Assembly (NCBI GenBank): GCA_041060555.1
Contig: JBEUDS010000003.1
DNA length: 64,000 nucleotides
Source of the DNA: CAUJIW01 sp963205175
GTDB lineage: Bacteria; Pseudomonadota; Alphaproteobacteria; Sphingomonadales; Sphingomonadaceae
Strand: one strand, 5' to 3'
Position numbers and translations under genes: made by a program. The notes beneath the pieces were generated by a model. That model saw nothing but the letters and a program-made list of their open reading frames with translations, ran no database searches and had not been told where the DNA came from. This document shows positions 15,677 to 26,558 of this stretch, one piece after another. Within the stretch, counting starts at the first letter, position 1; every line of letters begins with the position of its first letter.

Positions 15677-16552
15677 TCAACCGGTGGCGCGCGGGCGATC
15701 CATGATCGTGACCAGCAGCAGTCCGCCGATGGTCAGCATGGTGCCGACGACCACGCGCCCGGTGATCGGCTCGCCCAGCAACACGACGCCGGCGCCGATG
15801 GTGACGATGGGTGCCGCCAGCATCAGGGGGGTGACCTGATTGACCGGGTGTCGCTGCACCAGCCAGAACATCAGGCCGTTGCCGATGATGCCGGCGGACA
15901 GCGCCGAGAACAGGCACAAGGCCAGGAATGGGGTCCAGCCATAGTCGGCGGCCGCGCTCGTGGCGGCGGGCTCGGTGATGACCGAGGCCAGCAGCAGCGG
16001 CGGCCATACCAGATTGGCGACCCAGGCTTGCAGGGGAATGGCCGGCAGGCCGCCGATCCGTCGGGACAGCACGGCGCTCAGGCCCCAGCAGAAGGTGGCG
16101 GCCAGGCACAGGCTGACGCCGTCAACATCCTCCAGCAGGCGCGGGTCGAAGGTCATGACGCCCAGTCCGAGGAAGGCAAGGCCGAGTCCCGCCCACACCG
16201 CGACGGTCGGCCGTTCGCCCAGCAGCGGCATGGCAAGCAGGGTGGCGAACGGGATCCACATCTGCAGGGTGATCGCCAGCGGCGCGATATGCTCGGCATG
16301 TGCCAGCCCCGAGTAAAGCAGGGCGAAGTGGATGGGGCCGCTGATCAGGCCCACCAGCAGCAGCTGGCGCCAGCGATGGCGGCTTTGCAGCAGCCACGGC
16401 GCCAGCATCAGTCCCTGCATGGCGAAACGGCTGCTCGCCGAGAACAGGGGCGGCACATGGTCGACGACCACCTTGGCGACCGTGTTGTTGAGCCCCCAAA
16501 GGGACGCCACCAGCAGGGCGAGCCCGAGGTGGCGCAGCGGCAGGGTGGTCAT
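15677..16552 (-). CDS. EamA/DMT family transporter
   Basis: This 291-residue inner-membrane protein has about ten hydrophobic segments and the two-fold EamA repeat of drug/metabolite transporters (first half from LGLALLVASLWGLNNTVAKV, second half from LCLAATFCWGLSAVLSRRIGG). The family exports amino acids, purines, toxins or other metabolites; the cargo is not readable. Its ATG overlaps the purK stop codon (TGATG), so it is translated with the purine genes, suggesting but not proving a link to purine intermediates. It ends 12 bases before the tandem repeat downstream of the ribbon-helix-helix gene. Confidence 0.9.
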   Translation of the reverse strand: MTTLPLRHLGLALLVASLWGLNNTVAKVVVDHVPPLFSASSRFAMQGLMLAPWLLQSRHRWRQLLLVGLISGPIHFALLYSGLAHAEHIAPLAITLQMWIPFATLLAMPLLGERPTVAVWAGLGLAFLGLGVMTFDPRLLEDVDGVSLCLAATFCWGLSAVLSRRIGGLPAIPLQAWVANLVWPPLLLASVITEPAATSAAADYGWTPFLALCLFSALSAGIIGNGLMFWLVQRHPVNQVTPLMLAAPIVTIGAGVVLLGEPITGRVVVGTMLTIGGLLLVTIMDRPRATG

Positions 16553-17619
16553 CAGTCGCGCTGCACGTAGGTGACGTGGCCCATTTTGCGGCCCGGCCGG
16601 GCATCGGCCTTGCCGTACAGATGCAGGCGGGCCTGCGGATCGCTCAGCAGGTCATGCCAGCGCAGCGCGTCCTCGCCGATGAGATTGCGCATCTCGACCC
16701 GGCCGACGGTATCGGTGCAGCCCAGCGGCAGACCGCAGATGGCACGGATGTGGTTCTCGAACTGCGACACCACCGCGCCCTCGGTCGTCCAGTGGCCGGA
16801 GTTGTGTACCCGTGGCGCCATTTCATTGAACAGCACCGTGTCACCGACGACGAACATCTCGACGCCCAGCACGCCGACATAGTCGAGCGCCCCGGCGATC
16901 CGGCGGGCCAGCGCCACCGCCTGCTCGGTGACGGCCGGCGACACCGTTGCCGGTACCCGCGAGACGCTGAGAATGCCGTCGTCGTGGCTGTTCTCCACCG
17001 GGCCGTAATGCGCCATGTCGCCATTCCAGCCGCGCACCACCAGCACCGAGACCTCGCGCTCGAACGGCACGAAGCCTTCGAGGATCGCCGGCACGCCGCG
17101 CAGGGCGGCCCAGGCCTCGGCACAGTCGGCGGCGGTCTTGAGCCGGGCCTGGCCCTTGCCGTCATAGCCCATGCGGCGGGTCTTCAGGATCGCCGGTGCG
17201 CCGATCTCGGCCACCGCCGCTTCCAGTTCCGCCAGCGAGGCGACGGCCCGATAGGGCGGGACACTGCCGGGCAGGGCGGCGACAAAGTCCTTCTCGCGCA
17301 CCCGGTCCTGGGCGACGCCCAGGACCGTCGCCGAGGGCGCCACCAATGTCAGGCCGGCCAGCAGCGCGGCGGTGGCCGCCGGCACATTCTCGAACTCGTA
17401 GGTGACGATGTCGACGCTGGTGGCGAAGCCGGTCAGCGCCGTTTCGTCCTCGTAGGCGGCGATGGTGGTGGCGGCGGCGACGTGCGAGGCCGGCGAGTCA
17501 TGCTCTGGCGTATAGATGTGGCAGCGATAGCCCAGTTCGGCGGCGGCGAGCGCCAGCATCCGGCCGAGCTGGCCGCCACCGAGTATGCCGATGGTGGAGC
17601 CGGGAGGCAGCGGTGTCAT
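16552..17619 (-). CDS. purK: 5-(carboxyamino)imidazole ribonucleotide synthase
   Basis: PurK uses ATP and bicarbonate to carboxylate AIR to N5-CAIR in purine synthesis. The 355-residue ATP-grasp protein begins with GSTIGILGGGQLGRMLALAA, has ILKTRRMGYDGKGQ as the ATP-grasp loop region, EVSVLVVRG, and the C-terminal NEMAPRVHNSGHWT metal and substrate motif. The start ATG overlaps the purE stop by four bases (ATGA), and the stop overlaps the transporter start by one base, so the three genes form one translationally coupled unit. Confidence 0.97.
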   Translation of the reverse strand: MTPLPPGSTIGILGGGQLGRMLALAAAELGYRCHIYTPEHDSPASHVAAATTIAAYEDETALTGFATSVDIVTYEFENVPAATAALLAGLTLVAPSATVLGVAQDRVREKDFVAALPGSVPPYRAVASLAELEAAVAEIGAPAILKTRRMGYDGKGQARLKTAADCAEAWAALRGVPAILEGFVPFEREVSVLVVRGWNGDMAHYGPVENSHDDGILSVSRVPATVSPAVTEQAVALARRIAGALDYVGVLGVEMFVVGDTVLFNEMAPRVHNSGHWTTEGAVVSQFENHIRAICGLPLGCTDTVGRVEMRNLIGEDALRWHDLLSDPQARLHLYGKADARPGRKMGHVTYVQRD

Positions 17620-18104
17620 TGCGGCTGCTCGGCGACGCTATCCGTCTGGGCCTGGCGCCAGGCTGTCAGGCGCGCGTCGAGCGCCGGATCATGCAGCGCC
17701 AGGATGCCGGCGGCGAGCAGCGCGGCGTTGATGGCGCCGGCCTTGCCGATCGCCAGCGTGCCCACCGGCACCCCGCCGGGCATCTGGACGATGGACAGCA
17801 GGCTGTCCTGGCCCTTGAGCGCCTGTGATTCCACCGGCACGCCCAACACCGGCAGGGTGGTCATGCTGGCGGCCATGCCGGGCAGGTGCGCGGCCCCGCC
17901 GGCGCCGGCGATGATGACATGCAGGCCACGTTCCCTGGCTGACTTGGCATAGGTGTACAGCCGGTCCGGCGTGCGGTGGGCCGAGACGATGCGGGTTTCG
18001 TGCGCGACATCCAGTTCGGTGAGGATGCGGGCGGCATGTTCCATCGTTGCCCAGTCGGACTGGCTGCCCATGATGATACCGACCAGCGGCTGCGAGGAAG
18101 TCAT
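17616..18104 (-). CDS. purE: N5-carboxyaminoimidazole ribonucleotide mutase
   Basis: PurE converts N5-CAIR to CAIR. The 162-residue class I enzyme begins PLVGIIMGSQSDWATMEHAA with the substrate-binding GSxSD loop, followed by VSAHRTPDRL and the IAGAGGAAHLPGM active-site region with the conserved histidine. The ATG at 18104 has AGGAC upstream; a second in-frame ATG seven codons upstream precedes no conserved residues. It heads the purE-purK-transporter unit and a good sigma-70-type promoter lies 33-60 bases upstream. Confidence 0.97.
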   Translation of the reverse strand: MTSSQPLVGIIMGSQSDWATMEHAARILTELDVAHETRIVSAHRTPDRLYTYAKSARERGLHVIIAGAGGAAHLPGMAASMTTLPVLGVPVESQALKGQDSLLSIVQMPGGVPVGTLAIGKAGAINAALLAAGILALHDPALDARLTAWRQAQTDSVAEQPQ

Positions 18105-18136
18105 TGTCGTCCTGTGCGAAGTCAAGCAAGGCGCGC

Positions 18137-18164
18137 ACTATAACGGTGGCGTGGGCCTTGGCAA
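18137..18164 (-). promoter_or_regulatory. candidate sigma-70 promoter of purE
   Basis: On the minus strand TTGCCA and TATAGT are separated by 16 bases, placing the likely transcription start about 25 bases before the purE ATG. No clear PurR-type operator or riboswitch is visible. Confidence 0.6.
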
Positions 18165-18188
18165 CAAAACGGTAGTCAGGTGGTGAAA

Positions 18189-18983
18189 TCAGGCGTGGGC
18201 GGCCAGTACCATCGAGGCCCGGCGTGCCAGCAGGGCCCACAGGTCGGCACGGATGGCCAGCGCCTGGGTGGCGCCGAACAGCAGGCCGCGGCGGATGGTG
18301 ATGCTGTCGGCGATGGCCCCCAGATAATCGACGAGCCTCGACGACCCGGCGGGGTGAGGGGTATCGGCGCTCATCAGTGGCAGATCGCTTTTGCCGTCGC
18401 GGTCCCGGCACAGCCGGATGATGCCGTTGATCGTGTGGGCTGTCGGCTGCCAGGCCAGCGCCATGGCGATCACGGTGCCGAGCGCGCAGCCACGCCGCTC
18501 CGACAGCAGCAGGGTCTGAAGCTGCATGTGGTTGGCGCGGGCGGCGGTTTCGGCGTTCGTGAGACCGCCGATCAGGGATGGCGAGCCGACGGCGATGGCC
18601 AGGCCGTGCATGGCCTTGACGTCTGCCAGCGCCGCGCCGAGGACGGCTTCATGGTCGCTCTCGCCGGTCAGGCCGATATCGCGGCTGATAATGCCAAGGG
18701 CCGAGGCGGGCCAGCCATGGTGGGCAATCTCGAAGAAATGGGCGAAATCGGCGATCAGCGCGGTCAGCACCGGCCATGAGAGATCGCCGAGCCGGGCAAG
18801 ATAGCTGGGTGCGGCCGCCGGGTCGGCGTGGATGCCGTCGACGAAGCAGCGCGCGAAGCCCTGCGCCGACTCTTCCGTCCGCGCCGCCTCGATCCAGTGC
18901 ACAACGCTGGCGCGTGTGTGCCTGTCCGTGTTGGCGGGCCCAGCCATCGCCCTTAGATCCCTGATTCCCATCGTTCCCCTCAT
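18189..18983 (-). CDS. hypothetical protein, helical, no recognised family
   Basis: I do not recognise this 264-residue protein. It is predicted soluble and mostly helical, has no signal peptide or membrane segment, and has five cysteines scattered through it. Blocks such as VLTALIADFAHFFEIAHHGWPAS and MQLQTLLLSERRGCALGTVIAMALAW look conserved in character but match no motif I know. An internal ATG at residue 5 is an alternative start. It lies between purE and the PEP-CTERM gene on the same strand and may be transcribed alone. Codon use and GC content resemble the neighbours, which supports a real gene. Confidence 0.65.
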   Translation of the reverse strand: MRGTMGIRDLRAMAGPANTDRHTRASVVHWIEAARTEESAQGFARCFVDGIHADPAAAPSYLARLGDLSWPVLTALIADFAHFFEIAHHGWPASALGIISRDIGLTGESDHEAVLGAALADVKAMHGLAIAVGSPSLIGGLTNAETAARANHMQLQTLLLSERRGCALGTVIAMALAWQPTAHTINGIIRLCRDRDGKSDLPLMSADTPHPAGSSRLVDYLGAIADSITIRRGLLFGATQALAIRADLWALLARRASMVLAAHA

Positions 18984-19019
18984 CCGGGCAACGGTAGTGC
19001 GGGAGTATTTAAAACGGGT

Positions 19020-20153
19020 TTAACGAGCGCGGCCACGCCGGCGCATCAGGCCGGCGCCAACCAGGCCCGCGCCCAGCAACGACAGGCTCGCCGGTTCGGG
19101 AATCTCGTCCGTCACCACGGTGATATGGCCGGCATAGACCGGCAGGTGGACCTCGCCGTTCTGCAGGAAGGTGTTGACCACCACGCTGCCGTTGAGGGCG
19201 TTGTTGTTGGTCACCGTGGCGTTGGGTGCCAGCACCGAGCCCCAGAACTCGGTGTTGAAGGTGAGCGAGGTGGCGTCGTAGAAGTTCCAGATGACGTTGG
19301 CCGCCGCCGCTTTGAGCGCCGCGCTGCCGCCGAGGAAATTCTCGTTCTCCGTGATCGTGCTGCCGCCGACATTGATGACAACCGTGGTGGCGCCATCGAG
19401 GGCGAAGCTGATCTCGTTGATCGCATTGAAGAAGCTCTGGCCGTCGGCGATGTTGAACACCGTCAGGCCGTCTACCGCCGAGGCCGACGAGAAGGTCGCC
19501 TTGCCGCTGGCGATGGTCGCGGTCGAGGTGGCGGCGATGCCTGCCAGCTGGCTGGTGAACTCCAGCATCGTCGGTGCGTGGTTCTCGATCACCGGAATGC
19601 TGACCAGCGCGCCGGTGGTGACACTGCCGCCCTGGACATGGTAGCCGGGCGCAATGGCGCCGCCGATGACCGCCGAGCTGCCACTGTTGAGGTTGACGTG
19701 GGTGGCGACGTTGCCGCCGACCGTCAGCACGCCGCCGCCCATGTTGGTCTGCGAGCCCGTCATGCTGCCGCCGATGGTGACGTTGCCGCCGGTGCCGTTC
19801 ATGTTGAAATTGGCGGCCGACGAGCCCCCCACCAGCACTGAACCGCCGTTGTTGATCTGGTAGTTGCCCGAGCCGACCGAGCCGGCCACGGTCAGTGCCG
19901 GCAGGGCCAGGCCGTCGCTGACCTGGTTGCCCCGGATGTAGAAATTCTCGGCGCTGCCCGAAATGTTGCCGCCGACATAGGTGCGCCCCTCCACCTCATG
20001 ACCGGTGGTCAGGTCGCCCAGCACGATGAGGTTGTACGCCCGCATCAGGTCCTGGGCGTCGATGGCGCCGGCGTGGGCTGTGCCGGGCAGGGTGGCGCCC
20101 GACAGGGCGGTGAGGGTCAGCAGACCTGCCAGCAACGGCTTCATGCGCGACAT
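19020..20153 (-). CDS. choice-of-anchor A family PEP-CTERM protein
   Basis: This 377-residue protein has an N-terminal signal peptide (LLAGLLTLTALSGATLPGTAHA) and a C-terminal PEP-CTERM sorting tail: IPEPASLSLLG, a short hydrophobic stretch, and a final RRRGRAR. Such proteins are processed by an exosortase and exported to the surface or matrix; no exosortase is in this window. The region after the signal contains the choice-of-anchor A domain (ARAYNLIVLGDLTTGHEVEG-like start, VGGN) with Gly/Asn/Ser-rich repeats that look like beta-helix rungs. The ATG at 20153 follows GAGGTCGCCA; the upstream extension is unlikely. It lies downstream of rpoD on the same strand. Confidence 0.9.
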   Translation of the reverse strand: MSRMKPLLAGLLTLTALSGATLPGTAHAGAIDAQDLMRAYNLIVLGDLTTGHEVEGRTYVGGNISGSAENFYIRGNQVSDGLALPALTVAGSVGSGNYQINNGGSVLVGGSSAANFNMNGTGGNVTIGGSMTGSQTNMGGGVLTVGGNVATHVNLNSGSSAVIGGAIAPGYHVQGGSVTTGALVSIPVIENHAPTMLEFTSQLAGIAATSTATIASGKATFSSASAVDGLTVFNIADGQSFFNAINEISFALDGATTVVINVGGSTITENENFLGGSAALKAAAANVIWNFYDATSLTFNTEFWGSVLAPNATVTNNNALNGSVVVNTFLQNGEVHLPVYAGHITVVTDEIPEPASLSLLGAGLVGAGLMRRRGRAR

Positions 20154-20369
20154 TGGCGACCTCGTGAGTGGGCAAATGCGATCAGCGCCCGGCCGCAGAA
20201 ATGAGCGGGGCTCGAAAGTCATAACGGATATGTATTAATATCGCGTGAATAAAATGACGCGCCTGAACTCAACTCGTCGCATTTGTCTTCCGGCCAGGAG
20301 CGTACCGCCGGTTGTCCCGGTGCCCCGCCACGGTCCGGCCGCGGCGGGGCGCGCGTCAAACGCCGGCCG
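20154..20369. other. intergenic region downstream of rpoD
   Basis: About 215 bases hold no gene. The half next to the PEP-CTERM gene is AT-rich (around 20220-20260) and probably contains its promoter. Next to rpoD a GC-rich inverted repeat (GCCCCGCC at 20322-20329 with GGCGGGGC at 20343-20350) lacks a U-tract. Confidence 0.5.
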
Positions 20370-22394
<2,025 letters not shown>

Positions 22395-22424
22395 TGCTGC
22401 CTTGTCCTTATGTTGGCCGGGGCC

Positions 22425-24290
22425 TCAGGCATCGAGCGCATTCGCCAGGTCCGCCAGCTCGCGCCTGGCCAGTTCGCGGTCCTGGGTGATTCGCTGCAAC
22501 CGATACCAATCGTCCTCGTTCTGATTCGCACGGTAGGTCGCCGCCGCCTCGCCGCACTCGGTATCCAGTGCGTTGATGCGAGTAACGCTCTGAAGAACAA
22601 GCGAAAAATCGCGCTCGCACCGGGCGGGGTCAAGGCCCGTCCGGGTGAACGTGAATTTAGGCTTGGGACGTGCGCGTATCGTGGCGACCAACCGTTCAAA
22701 TCCCTCGCTCGCTAATGTGTTGTCGAGTCGGGCCTTGTCAAGGCATGGGTCGTGAATTGATTCGTCGAGCATGCGTGCCCACAGCCGGGCCAGCTCGGGA
22801 TCGTCGATGGTCAGTCGCTCCAGTTCCTCGTGATGGCGGTCCAGCCAGTCAGGGTGTTCGAGCAGGCCGACCACCAGCGCGTCGACGATGGCCGGCGGCA
22901 GGGCCGGCGTGAGGTTGCGCTCCACCAGCAGCTTGGTGCCGGCGAGCACCCGGGGCTGGCTGGCGCGATAGCCGCCACGCGGGCCGCTACCCCATTGGCC
23001 GCCAGCGCGCGGGTTGCGCGCGCCGTTGCGGCCGACCAGCTGGTCGAAGCGTTCCAGCAGTTCCTGGCGGTAGAGCGACTGCACGGTGCCGTGGGCGATA
23101 TCGCCGGTGCGGTTGAGCAGGGTCTGGCGCAGGGCGGCGCGGCCCTCGGGCGTCGCCAGACTGGCGGCCTGGACCTCGGACTGCCACAGCAGGTCCACCA
23201 GTGGCTGGGCGCCCTCCAGCAGCCGTTCCAGCGCCGGCGCGCCACTGCTTTTCACCAGGTCGTCGGGGTCCTGGCCCGCGGGCAGGGTGACGAAGCGCAG
23301 GCTCTTGCCCGGCTCCAGCAGCGGCAGCGCGCGCAGGGCCGCGCGCAGCGCGGCGCGCTGGCCGGCGGCGTCGCCGTCGAAGCAGAGCAGGGGCTCCGGC
23401 ACCAGCCGCCACAGCCGCTGGATATGGTCCTCCGTCAGCGCGGTGCCCAGTGGCGCCACCGCCGCCTCGAAGCCGGCCTGGGCGAGCGCGATGACGTCCA
23501 TGTAGCCCTCGACCACCAGCAGCCGCTCGCTCTTGCGGGCCGGCCCCGAGGCCAGGTCGATATTGTAGAGCGTGCGCCCCTTGTCGAACAGCGGCGTGTC
23601 CGGCGAGTTGAGGTACTTTGGCTGACCGTCACCGAGGATGCGGCCACCGAAGGCAATGACCCGGCCGCGACCATCGCGGATCGGGAACATCAGCCGGCCG
23701 CGGAAGCGATCATAGGGCGTCTTGTCGTCCACCGCGATCAGCAGGCCGGCCTCGATCAGCAGCGCCTCCGAGGCGCCCTTGGCCAGCAGCGCGGTCTTGA
23801 GGCCGTCCCGGCGGTCCGGCGCGAAGCCCAGGCCGAAGCGGCGCACCGTTTCAGGTCTGAGGCCCCGGCGCTCGACATAACTTCGGGCTTCACCACCGGC
23901 GATGCCCTGCAGCTGCTCGGCGAACCAGGCCTGGGCCGCCGTCATGACCTCCACCAGGCCGCCCAGCCGCTCGGCGCGCACACGGTCCTCAGGGCTTTCG
24001 CGCGGCATCTCCAGTCCGGCCTCGGCGGCCAGCTGCTCCACCGCCTCGCGGAACGAGCGCCCCTCGGCCTCGCACAGGAAGCGGATGACGTCGCCATGGG
24101 CGCCGCAGCCGAAGCAATGATAGAAGGCCTTCTCGTCGTTGACGTAGAAGCTCGGGCTCTTCTCGTTGTGGAACGGGCAGCAGGCCTTGAACTCGCGGCC
24201 GGCCCGCACCAGCCGCACCTTGCGACCGACCACGGTGCTCAGCGGCACCCGGGCCCGGATTTCGTCAAGGAAGACGGGGCTGATGGTCAT
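22425..24290 (-). CDS. dnaG: DNA primase
   Basis: DnaG makes the RNA primers for DNA replication. The 621-residue protein has the N-terminal zinc-binding domain (KACCPFHNEKSPSFYV and YHCFGCGAHGDVI give the CHCC ligands), the TOPRIM catalytic core (VVEGYMDVIAL, CFDGDAAGQ), and a C-terminal helicase-interacting region that is less conserved. The ATG at 24290 starts ahead of the conserved ISPVFLDEIRARVPLSTVVGRKV. It sits between yqeY and rpoD and should be cotranscribed with both. Confidence 0.97.
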   Translation of the reverse strand: MTISPVFLDEIRARVPLSTVVGRKVRLVRAGREFKACCPFHNEKSPSFYVNDEKAFYHCFGCGAHGDVIRFLCEAEGRSFREAVEQLAAEAGLEMPRESPEDRVRAERLGGLVEVMTAAQAWFAEQLQGIAGGEARSYVERRGLRPETVRRFGLGFAPDRRDGLKTALLAKGASEALLIEAGLLIAVDDKTPYDRFRGRLMFPIRDGRGRVIAFGGRILGDGQPKYLNSPDTPLFDKGRTLYNIDLASGPARKSERLLVVEGYMDVIALAQAGFEAAVAPLGTALTEDHIQRLWRLVPEPLLCFDGDAAGQRAALRAALRALPLLEPGKSLRFVTLPAGQDPDDLVKSSGAPALERLLEGAQPLVDLLWQSEVQAASLATPEGRAALRQTLLNRTGDIAHGTVQSLYRQELLERFDQLVGRNGARNPRAGGQWGSGPRGGYRASQPRVLAGTKLLVERNLTPALPPAIVDALVVGLLEHPDWLDRHHEELERLTIDDPELARLWARMLDESIHDPCLDKARLDNTLASEGFERLVATIRARPKPKFTFTRTGLDPARCERDFSLVLQSVTRINALDTECGEAAATYRANQNEDDWYRLQRITQDRELARRELADLANALDA

Positions 24291-24300
24291 CGTCGCGCGG

Positions 24301-24756
24301 TCAGGCCCCCAGTGCCGCCTTCACCAGCGCGCCGGCGCGGCCCATATCGATCTGGCCGGCGAACCTGGTCTTGAGCGCGCCCATGACGCGGCCCATGTCC
24401 TTGGCCGAAGTGGCGCCCAGCTCGGCGACCAGGCCGGCGATCGCGGCCTTGGCCTCGTCCTCGCTCATCATCGCCGGCAGGAAGCGTTCAATAATGGCGA
24501 TCTCCGCCTTCTCGCCGTCCGCCAGTTCCTGACGGCCGCCCTTCTCGTACATCTCCACCGATTCGCGGCGCTGCTTCACCATCTTGGTCAGCACCTCGAT
24601 GACCATCTGGTCGTCGTCCACCGGCGCCGTCGCCGTGCGCAGTTCGATGTCGCGGTTCTTGATGGCGGCCTGGGCCATGCGCAGGGTGGAGACGGTCTTT
24701 TCGTCCTTGGCCTTCATGGCATCGACCAGCGCCTGCTTGATCGCGTCGCGGATCAT
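24301..24756 (-). CDS. GatB/YqeY domain-containing protein
   Basis: This 151-residue protein is a stand-alone YqeY domain, related to the tail of the GatB subunit of tRNA amidotransferase. It starts MIRDAIKQALVDAMKAKDE and contains the family blocks LRMAQAAIKNRDIELR, VLTKMVKQRRESVEMYEKGGR and MGRVMGALK. Its biochemical role is not settled; some relation to tRNA-dependent amidation is suggested by the domain. It precedes dnaG and rpoD on the same strand with a 10-base gap and is divergent from carA, as in many alphaproteobacteria. Confidence 0.93.
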   Translation of the reverse strand: MIRDAIKQALVDAMKAKDEKTVSTLRMAQAAIKNRDIELRTATAPVDDDQMVIEVLTKMVKQRRESVEMYEKGGRQELADGEKAEIAIIERFLPAMMSEDEAKAAIAGLVAELGATSAKDMGRVMGALKTRFAGQIDMGRAGALVKAALGA

Positions 24757-24884
24757 GCGGGGAAGCTCCTTTTGAGCCGTGTTGCGGGGAAGCCTTTAGC
24801 ATAGCCGCGCGGGCGCCGGTTTTCAATCGAAATAAAAATACCAACCCATTGAAATAAAAGGGGAATTTATATATCTTTCTTTTC

Positions 24885-24913
24885 TTGACAGGGGGCGGGC
24901 GCCTCACTAGAAG
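24885..24913 (+). promoter_or_regulatory. candidate sigma-70 promoter of carA
   Basis: TTGACA and TAGAAG are spaced by 17 bases, about 68 bases before the carA start. An AT-rich stretch lies just upstream at about 24825-24880, which could act as an UP element. Confidence 0.6.
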
Positions 24914-24981
24914 CGCCGCAATTTGCCCGGCCCCAAGCGTTCGGGTAAACCCCGACAACGCCAAACCTGAGGAGGTGCACG

Positions 24982-26199
24982 GTGCCCCAAACGCCCGCCG
25001 ACACCAAGCCCCTGAGCGCGACCACCGGCGCGAGTGCCAGCGCGACCGATCTCACACCGCCGCCGGGCGCGACCGCCGTCCTGGTGCTGGCCGATGGCAC
25101 CCTGTTCTGGGGTCGCGGCGCCGGCGCCACGGGCGAGAAGGTGGGCGAGGTCTGCTTCAATACCGCGATGACCGGCTATCAGGAGATCATGACCGATCCG
25201 TCCTATGCCGGTCAGATCATCACTTTCACTTTTCCCCATATCGGCAATGTCGGCGCCAACGCCCAAGACATCGAGGCGCTGACGCCCTATGCCCTGGGCT
25301 GCGTGCTGCGCCAGGACATCACCGCGCCGGCCAACTTCCGGGCCGAGCGCGGCTTCGATGACTGGCTGAAAAGCCATGGCCTGATCGGCATCTCCGGCGT
25401 CGACACCCGTCGGCTGACCCGGCTGATCCGCCAGCAAGGCGCCCCCAACGGCGTGCTGGCGCACCATCCCGACGGCGTGTTCGACGTGCCGGCGCTGATC
25501 GCCCGGGCGCGTGCCTGGCCGGGGCTTGAAGGCATGGACCTCGCCAAGGAGGTCTGGACCCGTCAGACCACGAGCTGGGACGAGACGCTGTGGGCGCTGG
25601 GCGCCGGCTATGGCCGGCAGGCCGCGCCGACCCGGCACATTGTCGCCATCGACTACGGCATCAAGCGCAACATCCTGCGCAACCTGGCCTCGGCGGGTGC
25701 GCGGGTGACGGTGGTGCCCGGCGACTCCTCGTTCGCGGACATCATGGCGCACAACCCGGATGGCATCTTTCTCTCCAACGGCCCCGGCGATCCGGCGGCG
25801 ACCGGCGAATATGCCATTCCGGTGATCCGCCAGCTGATCGAGACCGGCAAGCCGGTGTTCGGTATCTGCCTTGGCCACCAGATGCTCGGTCTGGCCGCCG
25901 GCGCGCGGACCTACAAGATGCACCAGGGCCATCGTGGCGCCAACCACCCGGTCAAGGACCTGGAGACCGGCAAGGTCGAGATCACCTCGATGAACCACGG
26001 CTTCGCGGTGGACGCCGAGACGCTGCCGGCCAACGTCAAGGCGACGCACGTGTCGCTGTTCGACGGCACGCTGTGCGGCCTGCGCTACCTCGACCGGCCG
26101 GTGTTCTCGGTGCAGCACCACCCGGAGGCATCGCCCGGGCCGCAGGACAGCTTCTATCTGTTCCGTCGTTTCATGGATGCCGTGGAGGCCGGACAATGA
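24982..26199 (+). CDS. carA: carbamoyl-phosphate synthase small subunit
   Basis: CarA is the glutamine amidotransferase subunit that supplies ammonia for carbamoyl phosphate, used in arginine and pyrimidine synthesis. The 405-residue chain has the N-terminal domain (LADGTLFWGRGAGA, FNTAMTGYQEIMTDPSYAGQI) and a class I amidotransferase domain with the nucleophile in FGICLGHQMLGLAAG and the His/Glu pair in SVQHHPEASPG. It starts with GTG at 24982 after a strong GAGGAGG ribosome binding site. The stop overlaps the next start (ATGA), so a small RraB-domain gene is translationally coupled between carA and carB. Confidence 0.97.
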   Translation: MPQTPADTKPLSATTGASASATDLTPPPGATAVLVLADGTLFWGRGAGATGEKVGEVCFNTAMTGYQEIMTDPSYAGQIITFTFPHIGNVGANAQDIEALTPYALGCVLRQDITAPANFRAERGFDDWLKSHGLIGISGVDTRRLTRLIRQQGAPNGVLAHHPDGVFDVPALIARARAWPGLEGMDLAKEVWTRQTTSWDETLWALGAGYGRQAAPTRHIVAIDYGIKRNILRNLASAGARVTVVPGDSSFADIMAHNPDGIFLSNGPGDPAATGEYAIPVIRQLIETGKPVFGICLGHQMLGLAAGARTYKMHQGHRGANHPVKDLETGKVEITSMNHGFAVDAETLPANVKATHVSLFDGTLCGLRYLDRPVFSVQHHPEASPGPQDSFYLFRRFMDAVEAGQ

Positions 26200-26558
26200 G
26201 CAGTGTGATCGTCCCGCAGGACATGCTGGAGCAGGAATGGGAAGCCGATGACGAGGTGCTGGAAAACCTCGCCAACAACGGCGACCGGCCGTCGGCGATC
26301 CGCTGGGTCGATGTGATCTTCCGGGGCGACCCGGCGGCGCTGGACGCGCTGGCCGAGACGCTGCTCGATGACGGCTGGCAAGTCGCCGAGACGGAAGAGG
26401 ACACCGACGGCGAGTGGACCATGGAGGCCCGGCGGCGCCAGAGCGCCGAGCGCGCGGCGATTCATGATCTCACCCGCACCTGCCTGGGGTTCGCGATCGC
26501 CCACGGCGTCGAATACGACGGCTGGGGCACCGTGGCCACCGACGAGGATGACGCGTGA
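26196..26558 (+). CDS. small RraB-domain protein (RNase E inhibitor-like)
   Basis: This 120-residue acidic protein resembles RraB (PF06877), which in E. coli binds RNase E and modulates its activity. The family C-terminal pattern is visible: ARCLGFAIAHG-like helix followed by VEYDGWGTVATDEDDA, matching the EYDGWGT signature, and an ALDALAETLLDDGWQV block earlier. It starts at the ATG that overlaps the carA stop by four bases and ends overlapping the next gene's GTG. Whether it regulates RNase E here, or the carbamoyl phosphate enzyme, is not known; the position between the two subunit genes is the notable feature. Confidence 0.75.
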   Translation: MSSVIVPQDMLEQEWEADDEVLENLANNGDRPSAIRWVDVIFRGDPAALDALAETLLDDGWQVAETEEDTDGEWTMEARRRQSAERAAIHDLTRTCLGFAIAHGVEYDGWGTVATDEDDA

